This document shows positions 25,433-35,073 of a stretch of 53,593 nt of DNA, one piece after another; the stretch's first letter is position 1, and each line of letters starts with the position of its first letter. The position numbers and the translations under genes are program-made. Origin of the DNA: a virus; IMG/VR virus record IMGVR_UViG_3300007513_000053, positions 1 through 53,593 of that record. One strand, 5' to 3'. The notes below the pieces were generated by a model, which worked only from the letters and a program-made list of their open reading frames with translations, made no database searches and was not told the DNA's origin.

Positions 25433-26805
25433 TGACTACTGGCAATAGATGGATCGCACCCGATGGGAATAACCCTGAACCCCCCGACAATGTTCAAGTC
25501 TTTACAGGATATAGACACGGAATAATTGATCTTAGGTGGGATGATCCATCATTGCAGTATGAGAATACGAATTTCTCAGTCATTGGTGTGAATATCTATC
25601 GATCTGTTGGATCAGATAGAGGGCCGTATCATAGGATCAACAAAGCTCCCATAGGGGGTGGTTTCTATCGGGATTCAACTCAATATGAGAGGATCACACA
25701 AGAAACTGTCACCACTTGGGTTGGTTTTGGTGATCAAGCCAATAGAAGGTCTTGGACACTAAAGACCAAACTACCAATACACAAGAACCCTCCGAATCCA
25801 CCATACGGAACACCTACTTTTGGTAACCATCCAAGTGATGTGAAAGTATATGTTGATGGTGTAGAGGTTGTTGTTGATGATGTCTTTGGGAGATCTGGTG
25901 AAGTAAGAATTCTGAACCAACCGAATTATAATGTTGGAACAGATAAATTTGATGCTGCTACGATCCCATCAGATAGCTCCACAGTGACTGTTAGCTATTG
26001 GACGAATAGAAATCACGTTCGATCAGGTTTGGATGCGAAGATATTTTACAGGGTTACCACTGTAGCTCTTTCAGATGAATCTACCAGTGGCTTATTAGAG
26101 ACAGATTTAGCAGATACTCAGGCTGTGTCTAATATAGAAGTTGAAACTCTGGATTATATCTGGAGAGAAGCTATTCGCAGGAATAACTGGATCTTGGAAC
26201 AGGGTGGTGAACGAGTAAAGGTCTTTGTGAGAAAGCAGTCTGGTGTGATCTGTAACTGTAAGATGGATGAGAGAAGTCTGGAATATACGAAGATGCCCTC
26301 TAATCGTTGTCTTACTTGTTATGGCACTGGATTTATCGGAGGGTATGAAGGCCCTTATGAGACAATACTTGCTCCAGACGAGGCAGAACGTAAAGTTTCA
26401 CAAACCAGATTTGGTCGCAGATTGGAACATTCATATGAAGTCTTTATGGGACCATCTCCTATTATGACCCAAAGGGATTTCATTGTGAAACAGACAAATG
26501 AAAGATACTCTGTGGGATCTGTGAGAAGACCAACTAATCGGGGGAATCTTTTACAGCAGCATTTTCAGATTGGTTATTTGGATGAAGGGGATGTTCGATA
26601 TAAAGTACCGATTAACGGAACAGGTGAATTCCTCTGGCCTGAAACAAGAGATATTAGGGATAGAGGGCCACTTACGGGAACACGCTATGCTCCAACCCCA
26701 CACGGCACTGGTGCTGCTACTCCGATGGGTACAGATAAGACTGGCATAGAGGACGAAAGAGAGCAGAGAGGTCGTTCAAGGGTTTGGGAAAATCAGAATT
26801 ATTAG
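25432..26805 (+). CDS. Neck/tail-connector protein with FN3-like and zinc-binding segments
   Basis: A 457-residue protein. Residues about 15-70 resemble a fibronectin-III-type strand set (NVQVFTGYRHGIIDLRWDDP ... VNIYRSV). Residues about 135-190 contain a VKVYVDGVEVVVDD ... VTVSYW module also found in the sheath protein. A likely zinc site is C274-x-C276 ... C293-x2-C296 followed by YGTG, like a half DnaJ finger. The C-terminus is charged and Gly/Pro-rich. It is likely a head-tail junction protein; the role is inferred from gene order. Confidence 0.5.
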   Translation: MTTGNRWIAPDGNNPEPPDNVQVFTGYRHGIIDLRWDDPSLQYENTNFSVIGVNIYRSVGSDRGPYHRINKAPIGGGFYRDSTQYERITQETVTTWVGFGDQANRRSWTLKTKLPIHKNPPNPPYGTPTFGNHPSDVKVYVDGVEVVVDDVFGRSGEVRILNQPNYNVGTDKFDAATIPSDSSTVTVSYWTNRNHVRSGLDAKIFYRVTTVALSDESTSGLLETDLADTQAVSNIEVETLDYIWREAIRRNNWILEQGGERVKVFVRKQSGVICNCKMDERSLEYTKMPSNRCLTCYGTGFIGGYEGPYETILAPDEAERKVSQTRFGRRLEHSYEVFMGPSPIMTQRDFIVKQTNERYSVGSVRRPTNRGNLLQQHFQIGYLDEGDVRYKVPINGTGEFLWPETRDIRDRGPLTGTRYAPTPHGTGAATPMGTDKTGIEDEREQRGRSRVWENQNY

Positions 26806-26817
26806 TGAGGGGAAACT

Positions 26818-27393
26818 ATGGCTGTTGGAACGGCAAAATCAGGCTCCTTTTCTAAGAAGATTTCTAAGAGCCTTCAGACTGCGCTCCTCAATAAGAAATT
26901 AAAGAAGAAGTGCCTTCACGCTCTTGGCAGATCCCTTGTGAAACACATTGTAGCAGAGGCGAAGAAGGACTTTGCCAAAGCAAAGAGATCCCCAAGAGGT
27001 AAGCCCGTACCGTCTGGTGGGGGTCTTGGCGAATCGTTCTTTAAGAGTGTTCGATATCGTTTGGTTGGAGAAAGCTCAATTGAAGTTTATTCAAAGTGGG
27101 AATGGATAGACTCTCTTTTGGTAGGTGCGCCTAAAGCCAAAATGTCTCACATGGTAGCGGAGAATAATCCTAAGCTGTGGAGATCGGGGAAGGAGGGTAA
27201 GGTTAGGAAAGCACTTCCCTTAAAAGGAGATGATGGAAAAATCATCTTCAGAGTAGCCCCTTTGAAGTTGGAGAATGCTTGGGTGCATCCCGGTATTCAC
27301 AAACATACTTTTTGGGAGCGAGGAAGAAGGAAATGGAGAGCTACTGCTGCTTCGGTTCTTGCTGCTTGCATTCAGAAAAATCTTAATAAGTGA
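26818..27393 (+). CDS. Basic tail-completion/neck protein (HK97 gp10-like)
   Basis: A 191-residue, strongly basic protein with GAGGGG before the ATG. A helical N-terminus (SKKISKSLQTALLNKKLKKK), then LGRSLVKHIVAEAKKDFAKA and a beta region ending WVHPGIHKHTFWERG fit the size and layout of HK97-gp10-type neck proteins, which sit at the head-tail interface. The similarity is by layout only. Confidence 0.5.
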   Translation: MAVGTAKSGSFSKKISKSLQTALLNKKLKKKCLHALGRSLVKHIVAEAKKDFAKAKRSPRGKPVPSGGGLGESFFKSVRYRLVGESSIEVYSKWEWIDSLLVGAPKAKMSHMVAENNPKLWRSGKEGKVRKALPLKGDDGKIIFRVAPLKLENAWVHPGIHKHTFWERGRRKWRATAASVLAACIQKNLNK

Positions 27394-27400
27394 GAATATT

Positions 27401-27622
27401 ATGAAAAAGGACAAACCCACCCCTCCAGCTTTTGAAAGTCTTTCAAAAGCAGAATTGAAAGAGATTGAAGAAGAAGTAGATCGCTTGGTGGATTCTTCTG
27501 ATGAAATTGAGGATGCTCAAATAGAAGTCATTGCTGAATTATTTTCATATTATTCAGAGGTTGCTCAAGTTGAAAATCAAGTGTCGGTAGAATGGATCAA
27601 GATAGAGGAATCGGGGTCATAA
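27401..27622 (+). CDS. Small acidic protein
   Basis: A 73-residue, acidic helical protein starting MKKDKPTPPAFESL. A longer open frame begins at 27275, but that part overlaps the preceding gene by 119 bases, and GTGAGAAT lies just before ATG 27401, so the shorter start is chosen. No family recognised; probably a small assembly factor within the neck operon. Confidence 0.4.
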   Translation: MKKDKPTPPAFESLSKAELKEIEEEVDRLVDSSDEIEDAQIEVIAELFSYYSEVAQVENQVSVEWIKIEESGS

Positions 27623-27623
27623 A

Positions 27624-28808
27624 ATGTATTTTCAACTTACAGAAAGTATTAAAAGGAGAATAATCCTTGAATTAAGGAGATACTGGCAATACCATCCTAA
27701 GTATCCAGAATTGGTAGATAATATTCAGGGAAAATATGCCTTCTCTGAGCGACCTCAGTACGGAATCATTGTGAAAGTCAGCGGTGGAAACCGTGTTGAT
27801 ATGTCGGCAGATAACTTCCGTGGGATTGTGAGATCATATGTATTTCTCACAAAGACAAATAATAAGCCGGGACTGGCTTTGGAATGGGTCAGAGAAGACA
27901 GTCGTGCAATTCAAAACAATAATGGTATTTTCCCCTCTTCAGCAGGGGTTTATTATATCGATCTTACAGAAGATAATGAATTTTATGTAGATCCATTGCT
28001 TGATGTGAGGGATGAGATTTTGGAGAGGGTCACGAATAAAGAGTGGAAGCTATCTCAACCCCCCCTTCAAAATACTGTGAAACTTCACGAAATGCCTTCA
28101 GCAGCAAGACTGTTTGAGGGTACGGATTACACGATAGACTATACTACTAAGGTAATTACGCTTACCAACCCTGTAACAAAAGGAAGGCATTTGGTAGCAG
28201 ACTACCGCTATCCAGCAGAAAGTACGGGGCCGTTCACAATCATTGAAAACAGGGCAAATACGACAGCCATTTCGGGAGTTGTATTGGCTTTTGGTAGGCT
28301 GTGTCAGAAGGGAGATCAAATGGCTGTCGTGGTTCAAGAATCTCGTCAAGCAGCCTCAATGGAATATGGTGGGAGATGGGAAATTTCTTTAGATTGTGAT
28401 ATTATGGCGAGAGATATTTTTGCCCAACAGGAGCTTGTAGATCGTACCCTTATTTATTTGTGGGGAATAGCCAGATCCAGAATGTCCAGAGAGGGATTGG
28501 AAATGAAAGATCTTTCTTTCGGTGGAGAATCCGAGGAGATCTATGATGAGACAGGGGATGATTATTTTTTCAATGCTAATTTCACAATGACTATTGAGGC
28601 AGAGTGGTCAATATATGTACCGCTGGCTCCTATGATAAAATACGCATCTCCTGTTTCAGATGCTCAAGCAAAGAAAATCTCTGGATTATCTGATGAAGAA
28701 GTGGTTGGGATAAAGTCAAGCATACAAACTTTTGAGGATCTTGGTTTGGAAATCGCTGAAGATCCTTTCTATGGTAAAAGATCCCGTACCTTTGAAAAAA
28801 TAGGGTGA
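27624..28808 (+). CDS. Neck or sheath-terminator candidate
   Basis: A 394-residue protein beginning one base after the previous stop. The N-terminus (RRIILELRRYWQYHPKYPEL) is helical. A module near residues 160-200 (GTDYTIDYTT ... ITLTNPVTKGRHLVADYRYP) resembles the repeated beta module of the sheath. The later part (WEISLDCDIMARDIFAQQEL, LVDRTLIYLWGIAR) resembles tail-terminator or neck proteins that cap the sheath. Role inferred from place two genes before the sheath. Confidence 0.5.
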   Translation: MYFQLTESIKRRIILELRRYWQYHPKYPELVDNIQGKYAFSERPQYGIIVKVSGGNRVDMSADNFRGIVRSYVFLTKTNNKPGLALEWVREDSRAIQNNNGIFPSSAGVYYIDLTEDNEFYVDPLLDVRDEILERVTNKEWKLSQPPLQNTVKLHEMPSAARLFEGTDYTIDYTTKVITLTNPVTKGRHLVADYRYPAESTGPFTIIENRANTTAISGVVLAFGRLCQKGDQMAVVVQESRQAASMEYGGRWEISLDCDIMARDIFAQQELVDRTLIYLWGIARSRMSREGLEMKDLSFGGESEEIYDETGDDYFFNANFTMTIEAEWSIYVPLAPMIKYASPVSDAQAKKISGLSDEEVVGIKSSIQTFEDLGLEIAEDPFYGKRSRTFEKIG

Positions 28809-28814
28809 TAAAAA

Positions 28815-29252
28815 ATGCCTGTATATGATTATCTTTGTAACCCCTGTGGGATTTTATTTGAGAAGTCTGTTTCCTTCTCAAAAAGAGAAGAAAAACAATC
28901 TTGTCCAGAATGTTCTGAAGGTTGTGATCCCCAGATAACAAAGGATGTGTCTTTTTCTTTTAATCCAAAAATTACCTCCCCTGCACCTCAAAATACAGGA
29001 TTATCCTCTTATGACCATATGGTAGACAGGGTGATTGGTAAGTCTGCTGAGAATGGCTGGCGAAAGCAAGAAGAGAGAACAGAGCAAAAAAGAAAACTAT
29101 TAAGGGAGAACCCCAACTCTGAGTATGGGCATATTTCCAGAAATCCAGATTCTACATATAGAGTTATGGGTGAAGAAGAGACTGAGGTGGTTGATGATCG
29201 CAATAAAAAGGCTATGACTTTCATAAGAAAGAAAGGTAGGGAACTTGGGTAG
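28815..29252 (+). CDS. FmdB-type zinc-ribbon protein (copy 2)
   Basis: A 145-residue protein starting MPVYDYLCNPCG with C8, C11, C30 and C33 (and C37) as likely zinc ligands, then a Ser/Pro-rich linker and a basic helical C-terminus. It is a distant paralog of the 20533 gene. It lies in the last position before the sheath gene, separated from it by a 156-base gap that holds AT-rich sequence with a TATAAT (29321-29326) but no convincing -35. Confidence 0.8.
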   Translation: MPVYDYLCNPCGILFEKSVSFSKREEKQSCPECSEGCDPQITKDVSFSFNPKITSPAPQNTGLSSYDHMVDRVIGKSAENGWRKQEERTEQKRKLLRENPNSEYGHISRNPDSTYRVMGEEETEVVDDRNKKAMTFIRKKGRELG

Positions 29253-29408
29253 CCCTCTCTCCAATCTCTGATTTGGACAGATAAGATTAGATTTAAAAAC
29301 AGATGAGACTTTTATTGACCTATAATTTCCGATTTCTTTGATAGTCGGTCTATTGAAATGTAGAAATGAGAAACACTTCATCTAATCTTCACTATTGAGA
29401 GGACAACA

Positions 29409-32400
29409 ATGGCTTTTCCCGGATCAATTTATGCACCGCCGGGTGTTTACACACAGACCCTTTTTGAAAACCCCTTATCAGGGAATGTCAACCTTCTTCG
29501 TATCCCCGTCTTCATTGGTGAGGGATCTGAATCTTTAGCTCAGTCTAATCTGTATATGGTTAGAGGATCTGCTGCTGACAGAGATCAGAAAGTAGCTATG
29601 GAAGATGCTACGGGTAGAGCCGTTACAGGAACCTTGGCTGATGGATCTATTACTCTTGGTGTTTGGGATGGAAGCATTTCAAAATTTCAAGTGAGAAATT
29701 ATCCTCTTGTTGACGGTTCTGGTGCTGGCACTACTACTAATGATCGTTCTTCTGTACAGGTCTTTGTGAATAACAAGCCTGTTGTGATTCGTTCTGTTGC
29801 TGGTCTTACTGGTGTCGTTGAATTAGCTGCTGCTCCTAAAGAAGATGATGTTGTTCGTTGTACCTACTTCTTCAATAGAACAGACACTTTGGTTACTGAT
29901 AATGTGTCTTCTCAAATCACTGCTGGAAAAGCCACTATGTATGGTGAGGTGGGAATTTTAGATACAGAGATTGGTGGTACTGAAGTTTTCAAGATCACTG
30001 AGGATAGTAACGATTCCCTGACCCTGACTGTTGATGGTACGGAATACACTATTGAGTTTCCAGAAGGAAGCTACACTGCCAATCAGATGAAGACCCTCTT
30101 GAATTCTGCTGGAGCAGGTACTCTTCTGGCTTCTTATGCGAAGAACAATCAAGGAAAAAATGCTCTAATCCTGACTGCTGATGTCTCTATTGCAATGGGA
30201 TCAGATACAGCCACATCCACGCTTGGCTTGGTTTCTGGATTAGAAACCTCCCGTAATGCTACCTTCTTTACTCATAACGGCCCGATTGTAGATGGTACTA
30301 ATGGTGGTGTTGCTGTTGTAGCTGCAACAAAATCTGCTGTTGTTGTGAAAGTAGATGGTGTTCAGGTCATTCCTGCATCTGTAGACGGCAAGAACCGAAA
30401 AGTGGTTCTCTCTACACCTCCTAAAGATGGATCGGTTGTAACTGTCACCTATTACTACAATACTTGGGAAGATACTTTTGATTATCTTGCTCACATCAAT
30501 GTGACTGCTGTCACTATGTGTGGTGACCAAGCCCCTGATCGAAATGACTTCATTGACGGTGAAAGCTTTGTCCTGAAGGATGATAAGATTGTTTGGGGAA
30601 CTGCTGCCTTGGTTTCATCTAAAGATGCTACTTCAGGATCTACTGAGTTTGGATCTAATCAGATCACCACTTCTTTAGTAGATGATCAATTCTTTATGGC
30701 TCCCTGCACTCCCCTTCAAGAAACCGTAAACGGTTTGAAGGTTGATAGTCTGACCAAATTCACCCTCCCTGCACAACCTACAAGTGGTAATGGTAGAAAC
30801 TTCCCTCTTGGATCATCTATGTTCACAACCCTTGTGAACGGAAGAGTGGATCTTCCCACTAATAGACCAGACCTTGTGACAGCTTATTGGGGATATGGTG
30901 TTCAGGATGCACAGGATAGAGGTGCTGTGGCGGTGACTTCTGTTGATTATACAGATTCCACTTTCACATTGGCAAGCGGTGTTCCCACTGGAGCCACTGT
31001 ATACGCTACCTTCTACTATAACAACATCACGGATTCTGAGTACACCATTACTGCCGACACTTCTGGAGCCAGTGGAACAGGTGAGTACTCTATGGTTAGG
31101 GGTGTTAGCACTCTCACAACCATTTTCCACGCAAAAATGGACAGAGATTCCAAGTCTGTTAACCTTGCTTCTATTGACGTACTCTTTCCAAGCGGTACAG
31201 AATTGACCCAAGATACCAGAATGGAAGCCTCTCAACTTCACGGTGCTGATGCAAGTTTCACTGGCTCTGTTGAAGAGACTGCTACGGTGACTTTTGGAAC
31301 CACCCAAGATTCACCAGCGAAAATTGCGGTGTCTAATGCTTCACCCTACTACTTTGTAGAGTCTAAGAGTGACAACGCTCTTATCAAGATTGATGGTTCT
31401 CAGACCTATACAATCGATCTTTCAGATCCACATGCTACTTCTTGTGGAGTGTTGGCTTCTCTTATTGGAGATGAGATTCCCTATGGAGCTACCGCCTTCA
31501 CACAGAATACTATTGACAGCACAAATAGAGAGCTTGCTATTGCAGTAGATGCTCAGACTATTGAAGCCTCTGCGAATTCTGGAAATGATGATGTTACTGA
31601 ATTTGTGGATCGTTTGAATGAAGCCTCTCACGGAATTTCTGTAACTGCTTCAGCAACAGGAACCACAACTACAGCTATTGACACTACTGCTGGTTATTTG
31701 TCTGACATTGATGATTATTATGTTGGCTGGGAAGTGGTTGTAGAAGAACAGAATTCAGGCTCTGCCGTTGTAGTTGGTGAGAAGCAGACAGTCACTGCTT
31801 ATGATGCAGCCACGAATACTCTCACATTTGGAGCCTTCTCTGACATTATAGATACTACTGACAAGCTGTATCTCTACAATCCAAGTACTCAACCAACTTA
31901 TTATTGTGGAAGTAAATTCCTCTCAGGTATGAAACTTGGTGGTGGTGAAGGATACCATCAGCTAACCATAGAATACTATGGGGCAGTTGCTGGTGCTATG
32001 ACAGAGACAATTTCTTTCGCTGGAACATATACTTCTGCTTCTGCAATTGCAAGTGAGATCCAAACTCAGTTAGATGCCGTTGGGTGTACTGCCTATAACG
32101 GAACAAATACACAAGCGAATTTCACCGCACCTGAAATCACTGTTACTGCGGATAGCTCTGGAAGAATTAAATTCTCTTTCCGTAGAGCAGCTACAGATGT
32201 TGGTGGTGGATACTTTGCCTTCACTGAAGATTCTACTCCGCATGATGATTTTGCTACCTTGGCTTGCATTGATGCAAATGCTACAGGTGCAGGTGGTGCA
32301 GGTGTTCACATTCTTCACGGTGACATTGCTACTTATTATAGAGCATCAGGCCCAACCAAACACCTTAATGACAGACTGATCCTTAGAAATCGTCTTGTAC

Positions 32401-34700
32401 CGGGTGGTGGTTCTGGAGCATCTTCACCTGCTGGAACAACTGCTCACAATGTGCTTTCACAATGTAAACTGCAAGTGAAGGCTGGTACTGCAAACACTAT
32501 CTGCGGATTGACTTTGAATGCTACAGGCTCTGCTTCTGCTGGAGCCGTTGTGAATTCAGCTACTTTAGTAGCAGACATTGGAAATTCACTTCAGGATACT
32601 GCAAGTGGTTCAACTCTCCAAGGTGAGGCTGCTGTTGTATTTTACAATGGTGATGGAACCAAGGCAGCAAACAATGTTCTTGATATTACAGTAGATGGAA
32701 AATTTGTCCAAGTGGAGTTTACAGCTACAGATAGTGGAACCACTACTCCTATTGGAAGTGGTGATGCTCGTTCTTCCATAAATGCTGCTTCTGTTATTGG
32801 TCAGATTAAAGCTGCTGCTAACACTGCTTATCCTAATCACTTTGGTGTGGTGGGAAGTGCTACAATGGATGCTTTTGTTCGTAGAGAGGGTTTTGGAATT
32901 CGCTTCTCCTCTCTCCTTTCAACCAGTAAGAGCAAGGTTTTAATCGGTACAGGAAGTGCTAACTCTACTCTTGGTTTGACAGATGGATCAACAGCCCTTC
33001 GCTCTGCAACCTCCACAGCAGAAGTAGCCAGTATCCTTATGGGAGATGTGGCTTCTTTTGGAGATTACCTCTTAGGGGCAACCCAAGATTACGGAGCAAA
33101 TGGATCTTCCGTTACTGGAACTGATTTCACTGCCAAAGCATTAGCTCTTGTTATTGAAGATAGTGGTGGTCAGGATTATCTCTACATCAAGAGCAAGTCT
33201 GTAGGTGCTACTTCTTCTGTTGTATTGGACAATGCTGCTTCTAATGATTGGCTCTCCTATGGAACCTTGATTGGAGTTACGGCTGGAGACAGTGCTAATG
33301 GTGAAGATGGAATTAACGGCTTCTTTGTTACTTCCAATAACTCTGCTGGATCTGGATCTAAGAACAATAGTGTTCTGAACAATGGTACTGGTCAAGACGG
33401 TGTTATCGGACAGACCTACCAAGATGCTATCACTGGATTGACTTTCACAATCCTTCCAAGAAACGGTGGCGGAGATTATCCTGCTACTGGAACTTTCAAC
33501 ATAGATGTTTCATCTACTTTCACAACGGATGCGAATTATCCCGTTAATATTCCGGGAATTGAGTTGACGGTTGCGAATACCTATGGTGTTTCAGAGGGTG
33601 ATACAGCTACGCTGGAAACCTTCTCTAAGACTGGAGATCAGCCTTTGATTGGTGGTGTCTACTATGTCTCTTATACATACAGCAAGCAAGACTATGAGAC
33701 TAAGTTATTCTCAAAGCTGTCTGCTATTGTGAATAGATATGGTGCTGTGCATCCTGATAACCCACTCTCTCTGGCTGCTTATTTAGCCATTTTGAATGGG
33801 GCGACAATTGTTGGTATGAAGCAAATCACTAAAGATTCGGACAACAATTCTACTCAGGCTTCTGTTGCCAGCTATATTGAGGCTGTGGATGCTCTTGAGG
33901 GTCGTATTTCATCAGCAGCCTCTCCGAGCGTGTTAGTGCCTCTTCGTGGGGATAGCTCAGACCTCTTCTCTTATATTTCAAAGCATTGTGATATTCAATC
34001 TTCTATCCGCTATCGCTCTGAGAGAACAGCGTTGTTGGGTATGGGTGCTGGTACAGAACCCTCCGATGTTACTGCTCTGGCACAAGTCCTTGGCAATACC
34101 AGAGTCCGCATAGTCTATCCTGATAGTGCTATCGTACCTTTGGCAGATAACAACAATGATACTACAGAGTATTTCATTGAAGGCCCATTTATAGCTGCTG
34201 CTATGGTTGGTAATCGTGTCTCCCCCAATAGAGATGTGGCAACCCCTTGGACGGGAGCGCAATTGGTTGGGTTCTCTGTTTTAGGTAGAGATATGGATGC
34301 TGTTGAAATGAACCAAATCGCTACTAAGGGTGTAACAATCCTAACCACTCAGGCTCCGTTCTTGAAAGTAAGACACGGTTTGACTACTGATATGACAAAT
34401 GTTCTCACAAAGACACCAACTGTCATTCAGATTTCAGACCACGTTCAGAAAAATGCCAGAGCCGTTCTTGGTCGTTTTATTGGATTGAAATTCCTTCCAA
34501 CGATTTTGACACAAGTTGAGGGTCGTTTAGCTCAGATGTTCATTGGAATGGTTAATGGTCAGATTGTAGCTGCTTACACTGGTATTGCTGCCAATGTCTC
34601 TGCTGATGATCCAACTGTTGCAGAGGTGGAAGCATATTATCAACCAGTGTTCCCTTTGTTATATCTGGTACTCACTTTTAATCTCCGTAGTAGCTTATAA
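29409..34700 (+). CDS. Giant contractile tail sheath protein
   Basis: A 1763-residue protein, two to three times the usual sheath length. The ends carry sheath features: N-terminal GSIYAPPGVYTQTLFENPLS (residues 5-24) and a C-terminal region from about 1410 (LAAYLAILNGATIVGMKQI ... LKVRHGLTTDM ... FIGLKFLPTILTQVEGRLAQ ... FPLLYLVLTFNLRSSL). The C-terminal sheath domain normally builds the handshake strands of the contractile lattice. Between them are about 1350 residues of Thr/Ser/Gly/Asn-rich beta domains, including at least three copies of a V.V...V.L...P..G..V..TYYYN module (about 115-165, 310-360, 505-545). The insert probably projects from the tail surface. Two terminators follow. Confidence in the sheath call is high. 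Confidence 0.85.
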   Translation: MAFPGSIYAPPGVYTQTLFENPLSGNVNLLRIPVFIGEGSESLAQSNLYMVRGSAADRDQKVAMEDATGRAVTGTLADGSITLGVWDGSISKFQVRNYPLVDGSGAGTTTNDRSSVQVFVNNKPVVIRSVAGLTGVVELAAAPKEDDVVRCTYFFNRTDTLVTDNVSSQITAGKATMYGEVGILDTEIGGTEVFKITEDSNDSLTLTVDGTEYTIEFPEGSYTANQMKTLLNSAGAGTLLASYAKNNQGKNALILTADVSIAMGSDTATSTLGLVSGLETSRNATFFTHNGPIVDGTNGGVAVVAATKSAVVVKVDGVQVIPASVDGKNRKVVLSTPPKDGSVVTVTYYYNTWEDTFDYLAHINVTAVTMCGDQAPDRNDFIDGESFVLKDDKIVWGTAALVSSKDATSGSTEFGSNQITTSLVDDQFFMAPCTPLQETVNGLKVDSLTKFTLPAQPTSGNGRNFPLGSSMFTTLVNGRVDLPTNRPDLVTAYWGYGVQDAQDRGAVAVTSVDYTDSTFTLASGVPTGATVYATFYYNNITDSEYTITADTSGASGTGEYSMVRGVSTLTTIFHAKMDRDSKSVNLASIDVLFPSGTELTQDTRMEASQLHGADASFTGSVEETATVTFGTTQDSPAKIAVSNASPYYFVESKSDNALIKIDGSQTYTIDLSDPHATSCGVLASLIGDEIPYGATAFTQNTIDSTNRELAIAVDAQTIEASANSGNDDVTEFVDRLNEASHGISVTASATGTTTTAIDTTAGYLSDIDDYYVGWEVVVEEQNSGSAVVVGEKQTVTAYDAATNTLTFGAFSDIIDTTDKLYLYNPSTQPTYYCGSKFLSGMKLGGGEGYHQLTIEYYGAVAGAMTETISFAGTYTSASAIASEIQTQLDAVGCTAYNGTNTQANFTAPEITVTADSSGRIKFSFRRAATDVGGGYFAFTEDSTPHDDFATLACIDANATGAGGAGVHILHGDIATYYRASGPTKHLNDRLILRNRLVPGGGSGASSPAGTTAHNVLSQCKLQVKAGTANTICGLTLNATGSASAGAVVNSATLVADIGNSLQDTASGSTLQGEAAVVFYNGDGTKAANNVLDITVDGKFVQVEFTATDSGTTTPIGSGDARSSINAASVIGQIKAAANTAYPNHFGVVGSATMDAFVRREGFGIRFSSLLSTSKSKVLIGTGSANSTLGLTDGSTALRSATSTAEVASILMGDVASFGDYLLGATQDYGANGSSVTGTDFTAKALALVIEDSGGQDYLYIKSKSVGATSSVVLDNAASNDWLSYGTLIGVTAGDSANGEDGINGFFVTSNNSAGSGSKNNSVLNNGTGQDGVIGQTYQDAITGLTFTILPRNGGGDYPATGTFNIDVSSTFTTDANYPVNIPGIELTVANTYGVSEGDTATLETFSKTGDQPLIGGVYYVSYTYSKQDYETKLFSKLSAIVNRYGAVHPDNPLSLAAYLAILNGATIVGMKQITKDSDNNSTQASVASYIEAVDALEGRISSAASPSVLVPLRGDSSDLFSYISKHCDIQSSIRYRSERTALLGMGAGTEPSDVTALAQVLGNTRVRIVYPDSAIVPLADNNNDTTEYFIEGPFIAAAMVGNRVSPNRDVATPWTGAQLVGFSVLGRDMDAVEMNQIATKGVTILTTQAPFLKVRHGLTTDMTNVLTKTPTVIQISDHVQKNARAVLGRFIGLKFLPTILTQVEGRLAQMFIGMVNGQIVAAYTGIAANVSADDPTVAEVEAYYQPVFPLLYLVLTFNLRSSL

Positions 34701-34724
34701 TTCCTGTTTGAAGATGAAGTTGTG

Positions 34725-34757
34725 GGGGGAAGCTCTTTTGGGGCTTCCCCCTTTTTT
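34725..34757 (+). terminator. Intrinsic terminator after the sheath gene
   Basis: 9-bp stem GGGGGAAGC/GCTTCCCCC (34725-34733 with 34743-34751) followed by six T residues. Confidence 0.85.
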
Positions 34758-34767
34758 ATAGAAAATG

Positions 34768-34799
34768 AAAAAGGGTTGAGAAGCCTCAACCCTTTTTTT
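34768..34799. terminator. Bidirectional terminator between convergent genes
   Basis: 8-bp stem GGGTTGAG/CTCAACCC (34773-34780 with 34785-34792) with AAGC loop, flanked by five A on the left and seven T on the right. It can stop transcription from the sheath side and from the minus-strand genes that converge on it. Confidence 0.85.
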
Positions 34800-34818
34800 G
34801 CGGAAGATAAAAAAGTGC

Positions 34819-35019
34819 TTACATAGCGTTTTTTATCTCCTGTACAGTTTTACGAAGATCCTTGCAGGTAGACGAGACTTCTTGCAGAGCTTTGCGAACT
34901 CTGGTAGCAGCAGCCTTATTTCCTTTGGTATCAAATTTCACAGCATCTTCTTTAGCAGTTGTGAGTGTTTCAATCAGTGTGGTGATTGCATCCGTGGTTG
35001 TTGTATTGGTTGTAGTCAT
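34819..35019 (-). CDS. Hc1-type histone H1-like protein
   Basis: A 66-residue minus-strand protein. After a Thr-rich start (MTTTNTTTTDAI) the segment VKFDTKGNKAAATRVRKALQ, then TCKDLRKTVQEIK, matches the conserved core of chlamydial Hc1/histone H1-like proteins (KGNKAAA.RVR ... R). These are small DNA-compacting proteins. GGAG lies 8 bases before the ATG on the minus strand. It ends just before a bidirectional terminator. It is one of only two minus-strand genes in the window, set between sheath and tail tube. A DNA-binding role is from the family; whether it acts on phage or host DNA is unknown. Confidence 0.75.
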   Translation of the reverse strand: MTTTNTTTTDAITTLIETLTTAKEDAVKFDTKGNKAAATRVRKALQEVSSTCKDLRKTVQEIKNAM

Positions 35020-35040
35020 TTTATTTTCTCCAGAAAAAGC

Positions 35041-35071
35041 AAAAAAAGGGCAAAGTTGTTAAACCTTGCCC
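35041..35071 (-). terminator. Minus-strand terminator between the two minus-strand genes
   Basis: Read on the minus strand, GGGCAAGGTT/AACTTTGCCC forms a 10-bp stem with one G-U pair (35062-35071 with 35048-35057) and loop TAAC, followed by seven T (35041-35047). It lies between the zinc-ribbon gene upstream and the histone-like gene. Confidence 0.8.
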
Positions 35072-35073
35072 TT

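Noticed and set aside
27275-27400. Upstream extension of the small acidic gene
   Set aside because: It overlaps the preceding gene by 119 bases; ATG 27401 with its own leader is better.
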